29,063 bases of DNA from positions 1-29,063 of the forward strand of contig CAZYVU010000038.1 of the NCBI GenBank assembly GCA_964651435.1, given 5' to 3'. The position numbers and the translations under genes were made by a program. Below, one piece after another: positions 1 to 7,715 of this stretch. This DNA is from CAZYVU01 sp964651435 (GTDB taxonomy: Bacteria; Desulfobacterota; Syntrophorhabdia; Syntrophorhabdales; CAYQXL01). The notes beneath the pieces were generated by a model. The model did not search any database and was not told the DNA's origin. It saw only the letters and a program-made list of their open reading frames with translations. The stretch's first letter is position 1. The number at the start of each line of letters is the position of its first letter.

Positions 1-181
1 GTTTCTCGCCCATGAGCGAGACGAGGCCTGCCACGTCGATGTGCCGGTAATCCTTCCTGTCGGCCTGTTTCGGGTTGCATGACGGGAGGAGAAGACCGGC
101 GACGGCCATTGCGGCCGCCAAGCACCCTATTGTTTGCCACACCCGTCTTCTTGCCGGCTTTGAATCCACATCCCCACCCAT
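1..181 (-). CDS. Rhodanese-like lipoprotein, N-terminal part (cut by window edge)
   Basis: The minus strand opens with an ATG at 181-179 and stays open for 60 codons to the window edge. Residues 11-35 form a lipoprotein signal: basic RRR, a hydrophobic Ala/Leu stretch, then the lipobox LLLPSC with the lipidated Cys at 35. The mature start contains YRHIDVAGLVSLMGEK, which resembles the first strand and helix of rhodanese-like domains (IDV..L..LM..). The ATG lies 10 bases after the stop of the 11-heme cytochrome, so it is probably the last visible gene of that operon. Rhodanese domains bind or transfer sulfane sulfur, which would place a sulfur-handling lipoprotein next to the cytochromes. The active-site Cys loop lies outside the window, so catalysis cannot be judged. 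The family call rests on about 16 residues; the lipoprotein call is firmer. Confidence 0.6.
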   Translation of the reverse strand, partial: MGGDVDSKPARRRVWQTIGCLAAAMAVAGLLLPSCNPKQADRKDYRHIDVAGLVSLMGEK

Positions 182-191
182 TGCGGCCGCC

Positions 192-1403
192 TCAGTTGAT
201 GCTTGGCGGGCCCATCTTAAAGATCAGGCCTTCGTTGGCCCTGGAGCCGTTCTTTTTGAGGGATTTCTGTGAAAGAAACCCCCTTCTGGCCACGTGACAG
301 GTGTCGCAGGAGCGCGTCCTTTCCGTCCTTCTCCCTATGTTGTGCACGGGGGCGGCCCGGTAATCGGGTACGGCGTCAAAGTTCTCCATCTTGATTCCAT
401 ACGCCTTAAAAGAGTCGCGGGCCAATGGAACGGCACGCAGCGTCGTGAGCGTCCGCCTGTCCCTCGGGTCTGCCCCAAGAATGAAGCTCAGCTCCGATGA
501 CGAGGCCGTGCCCTTATGACAATTGTAGCAGTTGCGATAGCTGCCCTGGCTGTGGCAGCCGTAGCAGCTCACCTTTCCCTCGTGTTTCGTATGGGCCAGC
601 CGTGCCGTCGACTGCTTCTCCCTGCCGGGCTTGTGGCAGCCCCTGCATTTGGGCACCGCACCGGTGCCGCCGGTCCCGTGGAGGCTGTCCTTGGGGTGGC
701 AGGTTGTGCACGTCATGCCCTTCTGGTGGTGCACATCGGGAAGGCCTGAGTGTTTGCCCGTGAACTCCGGGTAGACCCTGCCGCCGTGGCAGACGCCACA
801 GGTCTTCTGTTCATCCTTCTTTACAAAGCGGTGTCTGTCGATGAACCCTTCGCCGGCGCCGTTGCCCGAGGGAGACCGGACGTGGCAGTCGCCGCAGGAG
901 GCGTGGCAGCTCCTGCAGGATGGCTCGAAGACCTTTCGGGCAAACATCCTTGCCTCGCTCTTTGAAAGCCTCGCCGACAGCTTGTCGACCATCCCCTGCG
1001 CTGTGTGGTGGGGTGAGTTTTCAAAGGCCTTCGCTATGTCCCCGTGGCAGTCGCCGCAGGCCCCCGGGTTGCGCGACGGTCGCTTTACCACCCCCTTGTG
1101 GGCCTTTTCCTGGTCCGAGGCCTTCCCGTCGCCCTTGTGGCAGAACGTGCACCCGTTGGCAAAGTGGATGTCTTTGTCCGGGAGCGCCTTATCGATAAGG
1201 TATGCCTTGTGGTGGGCAGCCGGTGTGGTGGTCCGAGCCGTTCCTGCGGGGCCGATGCCCGTGCGGGCATCCGTTTTTGGGGCCGTTACGAGGGATTCTA
1301 ATATCGATTCATCGGTGTGACAGAGGGTGCAAGTTTCGTCGCTTGCCGCAGCAGGCCAGGCCACGAGCAGAAACAGGACCGCCAGAATGGTTGTGTAACT
1401 CAT
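192..1403 (-). CDS. Periplasmic 11-heme c-type cytochrome
   Basis: This 403-residue protein has a Sec signal peptide (about residues 1-20, ending AAA-SDE) and eleven CXXCH heme-binding motifs. The first is CTLCH at 25-29 and the last is CDTCH at 366-370. CGDCH occurs twice and two motifs (CRSCH, CGDCH) lie only a few residues apart near residue 165. Many additional His residues could be distal ligands. No transmembrane segment follows the signal, so the protein is probably soluble in the periplasm. The region between motifs 10 and 11 (about 60 residues) has no heme. It is oriented like the cytochrome b and 13-heme genes upstream and is followed after 10 bases by a lipoprotein gene, so it probably works in the same electron chain. 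It does not match a well-characterised family such as NrfA, Hao or octaheme tetrathionate reductase closely enough to name. No strong Shine-Dalgarno sequence precedes the ATG. Confidence 0.9.
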   Translation of the reverse strand: MSYTTILAVLFLLVAWPAAASDETCTLCHTDESILESLVTAPKTDARTGIGPAGTARTTTPAAHHKAYLIDKALPDKDIHFANGCTFCHKGDGKASDQEKAHKGVVKRPSRNPGACGDCHGDIAKAFENSPHHTAQGMVDKLSARLSKSEARMFARKVFEPSCRSCHASCGDCHVRSPSGNGAGEGFIDRHRFVKKDEQKTCGVCHGGRVYPEFTGKHSGLPDVHHQKGMTCTTCHPKDSLHGTGGTGAVPKCRGCHKPGREKQSTARLAHTKHEGKVSCYGCHSQGSYRNCYNCHKGTASSSELSFILGADPRDRRTLTTLRAVPLARDSFKAYGIKMENFDAVPDYRAAPVHNIGRRTERTRSCDTCHVARRGFLSQKSLKKNGSRANEGLIFKMGPPSIN

Positions 1404-1479
1404 CGGCTTGATTTATTAGTGGATACCAGATAGGGGAATCCATGTCAAGGACTCCGAACCCCGAACTCGTGTCATGATC

Positions 1480-1605
1480 GCGTTCGCTCGAAGAACGCTT
1501 GCTCTATGAGCACTTCGTTTGACGAGCGGCCGGGAAGCCGGCCTAGAAGATTGAAGCATCACGGGTGTGGCCTCAAGTGCAACGCTCCTCAAGGGCGCAA
1601 AGCGC
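1480..1605. repeat. Array of small hairpins, copy 1
   Basis: At least four short perfect stems follow one another: GCGTTC/GAACGC (1480-1498), GCTC/GAGC (1501-1511), GGCCGG/CCGGCC around a GAAG loop (1528-1543) and GCGC/GCGC around AAA (1595-1605). The sequence between them carries pieces such as GAAGA, TTGAAG, CCTCAAG and CGCTCATAAAG. The stems differ from each other while the linkers look alike, as in the larger array at 11244-11458. No plausible gene covers the stretch. It separates the cytochrome b gene from the 11-heme cytochrome gene. Confidence 0.6.
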
Positions 1606-1639
1606 TCGCTCATAAAGGCGCAGGCCGTTCATTCCCTCC

Positions 1640-1717
1640 TCCCTCATTCCCCGTTTCTCCCCGTCTCCGGTTCTTTGTTGCCTTCACTCCGAACTCCGAA
1701 CCCTTCACTCCGAACTT
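1640..1717 (-). repeat. Degenerate heptamer repeats downstream of the cytochrome b gene
   Basis: On the minus strand this stretch reads as loose copies of GGAGTTC (plus-strand AACTCCG/CACTCCG around 1686-1720) followed by GGAGAC/GGGGAGAAACGGGG-like units. The same units recur at 1450-1467, around 12227-12272, at 16897-16906 and at 20905-20990. It begins directly after the stop codon of the cytochrome b gene, on the sense strand. No coding sequence is apparent. Confidence 0.65.
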
Positions 1718-2326
1718 CTACTCCCCCTCCCACCCCCTGAGCATGGCCTTGATGTGGGAATACCACTTCTTCCCCAGGGTGGACATGTAGAGGTGAACAA
1801 TGAGATAGAGCGCAAAAAGGTATGCTGCCACCACGTGGATCGCGTCGAGCACGCGGAGCCCCCCGATGGCCTTGATGGCGGGCAGAAAATAGAGGATGTC
1901 GGCAAAAAGGATACCCGTTATGATGATGACGGGCATGAAGACGAACATGAGAGACGAGTAGGCAACCTTCTGGAGGGGGTTGAATTTACATTCCGGCGAG
2001 GGAGAAAAGGGATTGGACCTGCCCCTGAAGAGCCCGAAGAGATAATAGACGGCCTGGGCGGGCATCCGTTTGATATCGGTTCCCTTCAGCACATAGTGGC
2101 GGATGAGGCCACCCACGATGAGGTAGACGATGAGCCAGAAGCAGAATGATCCCGCAAGGGCGAAACCCAGGTATTTGTGGATCTCGACGGCGTTCCGGTA
2201 GTCTCCGAAGATCCGGGCGTCGGGCATGCGAAGCTGAACGCCCGTCAGGATCAGCGCCAGAACGAGCAGCGCGTTAATCCAATGCCAGATGCGGATGGGA
2301 AGGGGGTGAAGGTAGAGTTTTGTCAT
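1718..2326 (-). CDS. Membrane di-heme cytochrome b (PhsC / hydrogenase-type b561 family)
   Basis: This 202-residue integral membrane protein has four hydrophobic helices (about 13-31, 52-75, 121-145, 158-182). His15 in WHWINALLVL, His50 in EIHKYLG, and His164 and His178 in the last helix occupy the positions expected for two b hemes in the thiosulfate reductase PhsC / formate dehydrogenase gamma / Ni-Fe hydrogenase cytochrome b family. The segment NPLQKVAYSS before helix 3 is also typical. It would exchange electrons between the quinone pool and periplasmic partners. Its start overlaps the stop of the 13-heme cytochrome gene in an ATGA (2323-2326), so the two are translationally coupled and are likely direct partners. 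No Mo-enzyme membrane anchor is encoded with the Mo subunits across the divergent promoter, so this protein may serve that enzyme through the multihemes. Confidence 0.92.
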   Translation of the reverse strand: MTKLYLHPLPIRIWHWINALLVLALILTGVQLRMPDARIFGDYRNAVEIHKYLGFALAGSFCFWLIVYLIVGGLIRHYVLKGTDIKRMPAQAVYYLFGLFRGRSNPFSPSPECKFNPLQKVAYSSLMFVFMPVIIITGILFADILYFLPAIKAIGGLRVLDAIHVVAAYLFALYLIVHLYMSTLGKKWYSHIKAMLRGWEGE

Positions 2327-4035
2327 CGTCGGAAGACGCTCCTCCCAATGGCGTGAAGCGCCACGCCGGCAAGTACGGCGCCGATGAGCAGAAGCCCGAA
2401 AAAGTCAATCCACTGGAATCCCAGCTCGCGGATGACATTTTTCCTCTCCTGGCCCTTTGCCGCGAGAAAGCGCCGCACGTCCCCGTGTCTCAGTTTCGCC
2501 TCCCCCAGAACAACCATGTCCACTGCCAGCGATGTGGGCAGGGCGGAAAGAAGGGTGCCCCTGACGGGGATGTAAACCCTTGCGGTGGGGCCGGGCACGA
2601 TGAGAAACATGGAGTCGTAGAAGGGGGCGGCATCGGAATGGCAGCTCCTGCAAAGCCTCTCCTTCTGCCTCGTTTCAGAATAGTCATGGTGCGCCTTGGT
2701 GACGACGATGGAGGCTCCAATGCTCAGAGGGTCCTTTCCCTTTTTCCGAACCTCTTCGAAAAGGAGGCCCAACTCTCTCGGATCGAGCGTGCCGTCCCGG
2801 TCCTCATCAAAGAGGCTTTGCACGGATGTCTTTTCGCCGAAGATATTCCTTGCTTGCCCGTATGTGAGGGGGGTGGCCCCTGCGCCTCGTCCCGACATGA
2901 GCTGAAAGACCATGCTCTTTGTCGACCGGGGGCTGTGACAGGTGGAGCACTCGAGATGCTGAAAGTGGAGCGCCGTGTGGGGCAGCCAGGCATGTTTGGC
3001 CGTATAATCTTTGTGACAACGGGAGCAGACGGCGATCCGTTCCCGCACGTCAAGCTCCTGATATTTTTTTACGCCGTGAGGATCGTGGCAGTCGGTGCAC
3101 AGCGTTGCGCCCTTAGCGGCGTGAACGCTGTGCTTGTAAACGGTGTATGCCTCGTCGTGGCACTGAGCACACACCTTGTCGCCGACCTGCTTCTCCGAGA
3201 TGTGGCACTCGCGGCACTGAACGCCCGCCCTGCCGTGGGGGGTCTTGTTGTACCCTTCTATATCGGGAAGCCTGGGCAGCACAGCGCGACGCGCGACGGC
3301 CAGCTCAAAAGGAATATCGCCTGCCACGGTCATGCGGGCGTCTTTGAATAGCCCCGGGGCGTCTGAATGGCAGGCCTGGCAGGTTGCGGGCTTGAGCGTG
3401 ACGGCGTGGGGATCGGCCTTCACGATGTAGTGCCTTGTGATGCGGGCCCTCCTTGGGCTTTGCTTCTGCAAAAGTGCCTGAAGATTGTCACATTCGGCCT
3501 TGTCGAGGATGTTGTTGCCGTCGAGATCAATGAGCTCCCTCCGGAGCTTGGAGCCTCTCGGCGACTCCACGACGATGCTAACATTTGAGGCCTGAACTAC
3601 TCCGTGGCAGGCTGTGCACGGAAGCGCATCGAGGTGCTTCTTGGGCGCCGGAAGGTTCTTGTGAGCCGCCTTGCTGTGACAGGACCGGCAGGATGGAGGG
3701 GCTTTTGCAGCGTTGTGGGCATCGTGGCAAGTGGAGCACCGGACCCCTTTTGCCTTGTGAACGCTTTTCGCATAGCCGCCCTCGGCATCTTGATGGCAGG
3801 TCTTACATACGGGCTTGGCGAGCTTGTCCGGGTGGGGGAGGTCACGCACGTCGGTGTGGCAGTCCGTGCACGTTGCCGAACCGTGGCGAACCGCTTTCTT
3901 GTTGTCGTGACACCCCATGCAATCGTCCGTCGTCACGGCCGCTCCGGCCAGACTAGGAAGAAAGCAAAGGAGAAAGACGAGCACCATCATGGCGGATACC
4001 TGTTTTATGGTATCACCTCTTGTCTCTGTAAACAA
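2323..4035 (-). CDS. 13-heme c-type cytochrome with two EF-hand loops and a C-terminal membrane anchor
   Basis: As drawn the protein has 570 residues, a signal peptide (hydrophobic about 16-32), thirteen CXXCH motifs (first CMGCH at 39-43, last CRSCH at 462-466) and one C-terminal transmembrane helix (about 545-563). Most of it should therefore sit in the periplasm, anchored by its tail. Two 12-residue loops match the canonical EF-hand calcium site: D170-x-D172-x-N174-x-x-x-D178-x-x-E181 and D410-x-D412-x-D414-G-T-x-D418-x-x-E421. Each loop is followed by an extended stretch, a V-x-KA-x-H segment and then C-x-x-C-H-S-D-A, which indicates an internal duplication. The upstream start is TTG at 4035. 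A good Shine-Dalgarno (AGAGGTGAT) lies just before an ATA codon at 4008-4006, and the first in-frame ATG is at 3990, so the true start is uncertain. The stop overlaps the cytochrome b start. Confidence 0.93.
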   Translation of the reverse strand: MFTETRGDTIKQVSAMMVLVFLLCFLPSLAGAAVTTDDCMGCHDNKKAVRHGSATCTDCHTDVRDLPHPDKLAKPVCKTCHQDAEGGYAKSVHKAKGVRCSTCHDAHNAAKAPPSCRSCHSKAAHKNLPAPKKHLDALPCTACHGVVQASNVSIVVESPRGSKLRRELIDLDGNNILDKAECDNLQALLQKQSPRRARITRHYIVKADPHAVTLKPATCQACHSDAPGLFKDARMTVAGDIPFELAVARRAVLPRLPDIEGYNKTPHGRAGVQCRECHISEKQVGDKVCAQCHDEAYTVYKHSVHAAKGATLCTDCHDPHGVKKYQELDVRERIAVCSRCHKDYTAKHAWLPHTALHFQHLECSTCHSPRSTKSMVFQLMSGRGAGATPLTYGQARNIFGEKTSVQSLFDEDRDGTLDPRELGLLFEEVRKKGKDPLSIGASIVVTKAHHDYSETRQKERLCRSCHSDAAPFYDSMFLIVPGPTARVYIPVRGTLLSALPTSLAVDMVVLGEAKLRHGDVRRFLAAKGQERKNVIRELGFQWIDFFGLLLIGAVLAGVALHAIGRSVFRR

Positions 4036-4398
4036 TCCCTACCTGTGTGCTCTGGTCGTAGCGCAGACGAAATCAAACGATTTTGTTCAGCTTTCCACGA
4101 ACGGGCCGGAAGCGACCCCAGACATTCCGCCGGCGGGTTGAGAACGGGGACTGAATCAAAAAAGGTAGCCGGTCACTATGAGTCCGTTTTGGTAGTGTTT
4201 ATAAACCACAGGTAATTTCTTGTCAGTGTTGGTTTGGTTTATCCTGCTCTGATGAACCATAACTAACGAATATTACTTGATTTTTTCGCCTCATCTGATA
4301 TGTAATTATTATATCTTTGCTTCGGTGTCAACCGAAAGCTATGATGGGAGACTCAGCTCTAAACATGTCGTCTCCAAACACTAAGGAGGTGTGTCAAC
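4036..4398. promoter_or_regulatory. Divergent promoter region between the cytochrome and Mo-enzyme operons
   Basis: This 363-base AT-richer spacer separates two divergent operons and contains no convincing gene. Candidate sites are the repeated half-site at 4197-4259 (listed separately) and a loose sigma-70-like pair TTGATT (4277-4282) and TATGTA (4299-4304) with a 16-base spacer, pointing toward the Mo operon. A strong Shine-Dalgarno, AAGGAGGTG at 4383-4391, precedes the ATG at 4399. Shared control of both operons is inferred from the arrangement. Confidence 0.55.
4197..4259. promoter_or_regulatory. Candidate operator: three TGGTTTAT half-sites
   Basis: GTTTATAAAC (4197-4206) is a perfect palindrome whose right half extends to ATAAACCA (4201-4208). 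The same half-site reads forward as TGGTTTAT at 4235-4242 and again in reverse as ATGAACCA at 4252-4259. The last two form an inverted repeat, TGGTTTATC and GATGAACCA with a 7-base spacer and one mismatch. It looks like a binding site for a dimeric regulator. It does not match the FNR consensus, and no regulator gene lies next to it. Confidence 0.4.
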
Positions 4399-6975
4399 AT
4401 GGCTGAGGAGAAAGGACTTTCCAGACGAGGGTTCCTCAAACTCGCGGGAGCCGCCGGTGTCGCGGCTTCGGTAGCGTTTCCATTCAAGAACCTCACGCCG
4501 GTCTGGGCCTTCGGAGAACACGTGCAGGAGAAAGCAGCCTACACGGTCGTGAAGAAGGTCCCCCAGGTGTGCGCCAGGGCGTGCGAGGCTGACTGCGCCT
4601 ATAACGTTGTAGTGGGCGTTGATCAGGCTACGGGCCTCGAGCGGGCCATCACACTGGAGGGCAGGCCGGAAGACCCCGTATCGAGGGGCAAGTACTGCAT
4701 CAAGGGAATGGGGTTCGTTGATTCAATGTACGACCCCGATAGGCTGCTCGTTTCGCTGAAGAGAACAAAGGCGAAAAAGGGAACGGACAATGACCCGGGA
4801 TGGGTCACCATGAAAACGGCTGATGCCGTGAACGAGATTATAGAGGGGCTGAAGAAGTTTAAGCCCGAGGAGATACTGTTTGCCTCTCCCGGCGACCCCT
4901 ACACAAACCGTCTCGCCCAATCCATAGGAGCGACACGGAGCGACCAGCGTACGGAGTGCTTCGGCACCCATTACTACATCAACTGTCTCACCATCACCAA
5001 CCCGCCGAACAAGTTTTATTCAAGCACCTACACGCCCAGTCACCACATCTGCGGATATGATTTTGACAACGCGGCGCACCAGGTTTGGTTCGGTTTTGAT
5101 TCCTTCTCGAAGTGCGGCAAGGCAGGGCTTCTGAACCACTTCGCCGTCACGAAGCAGAAAGGCGGGAAGCTGGTCATTTTCAACCCCGTCAAAACACCCT
5201 TTGCCGACAGCTACGCCACGGAATATTACGCCATCAGACCGGGGACGGATCTGGCCGTTGCCATGGCCATGATCAGGACCATCGTCCAGGGCAAGCTCTA
5301 TAACGAATCGTTCCTTGGGGCCCACACCGATGCCGCAGCCCTGGTCGACGCGAAGACACGTATGGCCATCAAGGACAAAGAGGGTAGGCTCCTCGTGTGG
5401 AACGGCAAGGCGAAGAAGGCCGAGCCCATTGAAGACTGCGCGGCGCCTGCCATGGCGGGCGGCCCCTATCAGGTCACCGTCGACGGGAAGAAGGTGTCGG
5501 CAAAGCCGGTCCTTCAGTTGCTGGCTGAGCAGGTGAAGCCCTGTACGGCCGAGTGGGCCTCCAAGATCAGCGATGTGCCGGCAAAGGCCATCAGCAAGAT
5601 CGCCAGGGACTTTGCCAAGGCAGCGCCATACTCCCTTATCCCCACGCTGAAGAGGGATGCTGCCGGGCCCAACTACGCCAATAGCTGGCGACTCCGTCAC
5701 GCAATCAACATCCTGAACACCCTTGTAGGCTCCATCGACCACGAAGGCGGCGTGCTCCTCTATCACGGGACCAAGGTGCCCTGGCTCGAAGAGCTTGCGC
5801 CCCCCGTCAAACCGTTCCCGAAGCAGCCGGCAAAACCTGTTGACTATAGGGACGAATTCCCCGTTACCAATGATATCTACTTGAAGAAAGACTTCTCGGC
5901 GCCGGGCCACTACGGCATGGTGGGCTTTGGCCTCTACAAGACGGACCGGGCCAAGGCTGTCTTCTTCAGGAACCCTCACCGGGGCCTTTTCGCAATGATC
6001 CAGTCACAGATGCTCGAGGCGGCCCTCGAAAAGAAAGGCCTTGTTGTCGACTGGAACCTCTTCCTCGATGACCTGGGCTACTGGTGCGACTACGTCGTGC
6101 CGGCGCCCCACCAGTTTGAGGAGGGTAAGCTCGATGTCAGGCTCTACTACCCCAAGTACCCCTGCCTCGTGGGCGGCGCCCCGGTTCAGAAATCGCCCGG
6201 CGATATCATCGGCTGGGGTGGCTTCGCTATGAAGATCGGCCTGGGTCTCGCGCCTCAGTACTGGACGAAGGATGGAAGCGGAGACCCGTCACAGCCTATT
6301 CCGACGAACATTTCAGACGTGGCGGTCAAGAGCGCCGGAGCCGGAGAGAGCTACGCGGACTTTATGAAGAAAGGCGGCTTCTGGATCAACAAGAAACCGT
6401 ACGAGAACTATAAGCAGCTTCAGGAGATCGGGTACGGCAAGCCCAACGGCAGGGTAAGAATGTTCATCGACGAGTTTTCTGCCGTAGGCCACGAACCTCT
6501 ACCCAAGTGGTTCCCCCGTTGGCACTCGGTGGAGGGTGATTACAAATTCTCTCTCCTCATAACGAGGGCCCCCTGGCACATGCACGCAGATCCCAACTTC
6601 ATCAACAACCCCGTGCTGAAACAGGTGACGGTCAAGAACTTCATGGACTGCGTCTGGATACACCCCGATGCAGCAAAAGAGCTCGGCATCAGCGAGGGGG
6701 ACCAGGTGGTTCTGGAGAACAACCCCAAGTACATGAAAGAGCTTCCGAGACCGCAGAAGGTAAAGATCCATATAACAAAACGGGTGGCACGCAAAGACTG
6801 CGTGCTTTTGTTCCACGGCATCGGCCACAGGGCCAAAAACCTGAAGGTGGCTGCCAATTTCGGCTACAGGGACGGCGATCTCATTCCGCAAAAGGACCCG
6901 GCGATCGTGAAGAAGCACGACCCAACGGGCATGGGGTGGGTGGAAGACGTCTTTGTAAGAATCAGGAAAGCGTGA
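4399..6975 (+). CDS. Tat-exported molybdopterin oxidoreductase, catalytic subunit (DMSO reductase superfamily)
   Basis: The protein has 858 residues. Residues 7-30 form a twin-arginine signal (SRRGFLKLAGAAG), so it is exported folded with its cofactor. An N-terminal [4Fe-4S] site follows: C58-x3-C62-x3-C66 and C100 in GKYCIKG. Bis-MGD-binding blocks follow, and the C-terminal dinucleotide-binding domain is recognisable around 720-850 (HPDAAKELGISEGDQVVLEN). A candidate Mo ligand is Cys196 or Cys187 in the ECFGTHYYINC segment; this cannot be settled without alignment. Length and layout fit the periplasmic polysulfide/thiosulfate, tetrathionate and arsenate reductase group, but no substrate-specific signature is recognised. 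It starts an operon with the Fe-S subunit, chaperone and TatA, and faces a cytochrome b/multiheme operon across a shared promoter region. A sulfur compound is a reasonable guess because of the rhodanese-like lipoprotein at the far end of the neighbouring operon. Confidence 0.93.
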   Translation: MAEEKGLSRRGFLKLAGAAGVAASVAFPFKNLTPVWAFGEHVQEKAAYTVVKKVPQVCARACEADCAYNVVVGVDQATGLERAITLEGRPEDPVSRGKYCIKGMGFVDSMYDPDRLLVSLKRTKAKKGTDNDPGWVTMKTADAVNEIIEGLKKFKPEEILFASPGDPYTNRLAQSIGATRSDQRTECFGTHYYINCLTITNPPNKFYSSTYTPSHHICGYDFDNAAHQVWFGFDSFSKCGKAGLLNHFAVTKQKGGKLVIFNPVKTPFADSYATEYYAIRPGTDLAVAMAMIRTIVQGKLYNESFLGAHTDAAALVDAKTRMAIKDKEGRLLVWNGKAKKAEPIEDCAAPAMAGGPYQVTVDGKKVSAKPVLQLLAEQVKPCTAEWASKISDVPAKAISKIARDFAKAAPYSLIPTLKRDAAGPNYANSWRLRHAINILNTLVGSIDHEGGVLLYHGTKVPWLEELAPPVKPFPKQPAKPVDYRDEFPVTNDIYLKKDFSAPGHYGMVGFGLYKTDRAKAVFFRNPHRGLFAMIQSQMLEAALEKKGLVVDWNLFLDDLGYWCDYVVPAPHQFEEGKLDVRLYYPKYPCLVGGAPVQKSPGDIIGWGGFAMKIGLGLAPQYWTKDGSGDPSQPIPTNISDVAVKSAGAGESYADFMKKGGFWINKKPYENYKQLQEIGYGKPNGRVRMFIDEFSAVGHEPLPKWFPRWHSVEGDYKFSLLITRAPWHMHADPNFINNPVLKQVTVKNFMDCVWIHPDAAKELGISEGDQVVLENNPKYMKELPRPQKVKIHITKRVARKDCVLLFHGIGHRAKNLKVAANFGYRDGDLIPQKDPAIVKKHDPTGMGWVEDVFVRIRKA

Positions 6976-6986
6976 GGTGACCGGCC

Positions 6987-7697
6987 ATGAGTAAAAATAC
7001 CATCCTCATAGACAATAGATTCTGCACCGTATGCAATAGCTGTCTGTACAAGTGCATTCAGGAGAACAGGACACACGATCCGGGCACCAGGGGGTTTTTT
7101 AGAACCATGGTGTACCTCAAGGACGGCGGGCAGTATCACAAGCGGTGTATGCACTGCAAGGAACCTGCCTGCGTTGCGGTCTGCCCCGTCAACGCCTTGA
7201 CCAAATCGGCCTACGGCCCTGTGCTCTATGACTCAAAGGTCTGCATCGGCTGCCAGCAGTGCGTCAGTGCCTGCCCCTTCAACATTCCACAGTACGATGC
7301 GAAGACCCAGAAGATCGTCAAGTGCAGCCTCTGCGCCCACCGCATCGGCGAAGGCAAGGATCCGGCCTGCGTTGAGGTCTGTCCCACGGGTGCGCTCATG
7401 TTCGGCGAGTACGACGAAATGGTGAGCAAGGCCAAAGACCTGGCGGCAAAAAACAAGCTGAGCCTTTACGGCCTCCAGGAAAACGGCGGGACCCATGTAC
7501 TGGTGCTTACCATGGAGAAGCCGGCGGCCCTGGGCTACCCGCAGGTTGGCCCGAAGGCGGTGGTTCCGAAAAAGGTCGGCCTGAAGAACGACCTGAAGGT
7601 TCCCATCGTTGCGGGTATCGCCCTGGCAGGGCTGAAGAAGCTCAGTGACAGGAAGAAGAAGATTGCCGAGGAGAAGGCAGGGAAGGAAAATGAGTAA
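6987..7697 (+). CDS. Four-cluster Fe-S electron-transfer subunit of the Mo enzyme
   Basis: This 236-residue ferredoxin-like protein has four [4Fe-4S] cysteine sets: CTVCNSCLYKC (13-23), CMHCKEPACVAVC, CIGCQQCVSAC and a fourth with a long insertion, CSLC...CVEVC. This is the pattern of the beta subunits of formate dehydrogenase N, PsrB/TtrB and HybA. It has no signal of its own, so export by hitchhiking on the Tat-signal partner is likely. A hydrophobic segment near 198-216 (VPIVAGIALAGL) followed by a lysine-rich tail could be a C-terminal membrane anchor as in HybA/FdnH. The gene starts 11 bases after the catalytic subunit's stop, with a GAGGTGA ribosome site overlapping that stop. It would carry electrons between the Mo site and a membrane or multiheme partner. 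Confidence 0.94.
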   Translation: MSKNTILIDNRFCTVCNSCLYKCIQENRTHDPGTRGFFRTMVYLKDGGQYHKRCMHCKEPACVAVCPVNALTKSAYGPVLYDSKVCIGCQQCVSACPFNIPQYDAKTQKIVKCSLCAHRIGEGKDPACVEVCPTGALMFGEYDEMVSKAKDLAAKNKLSLYGLQENGGTHVLVLTMEKPAALGYPQVGPKAVVPKKVGLKNDLKVPIVAGIALAGLKKLSDRKKKIAEEKAGKENE

Positions 7698-7715
7698 CCT
7701 TTTCTGCCGCGCAGC

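Noticed and set aside
2320..3351. 343-codon plus-strand open frame opposite the 13-heme cytochrome
   Set aside because: Shadow of a strongly supported gene with 13 CXXCH motifs; no domain in the reverse reading.
5020..5979. 319-codon minus-strand open frame opposite the Mo catalytic subunit
   Set aside because: Antisense shadow created by GC-rich codons; the sense frame carries all family motifs.
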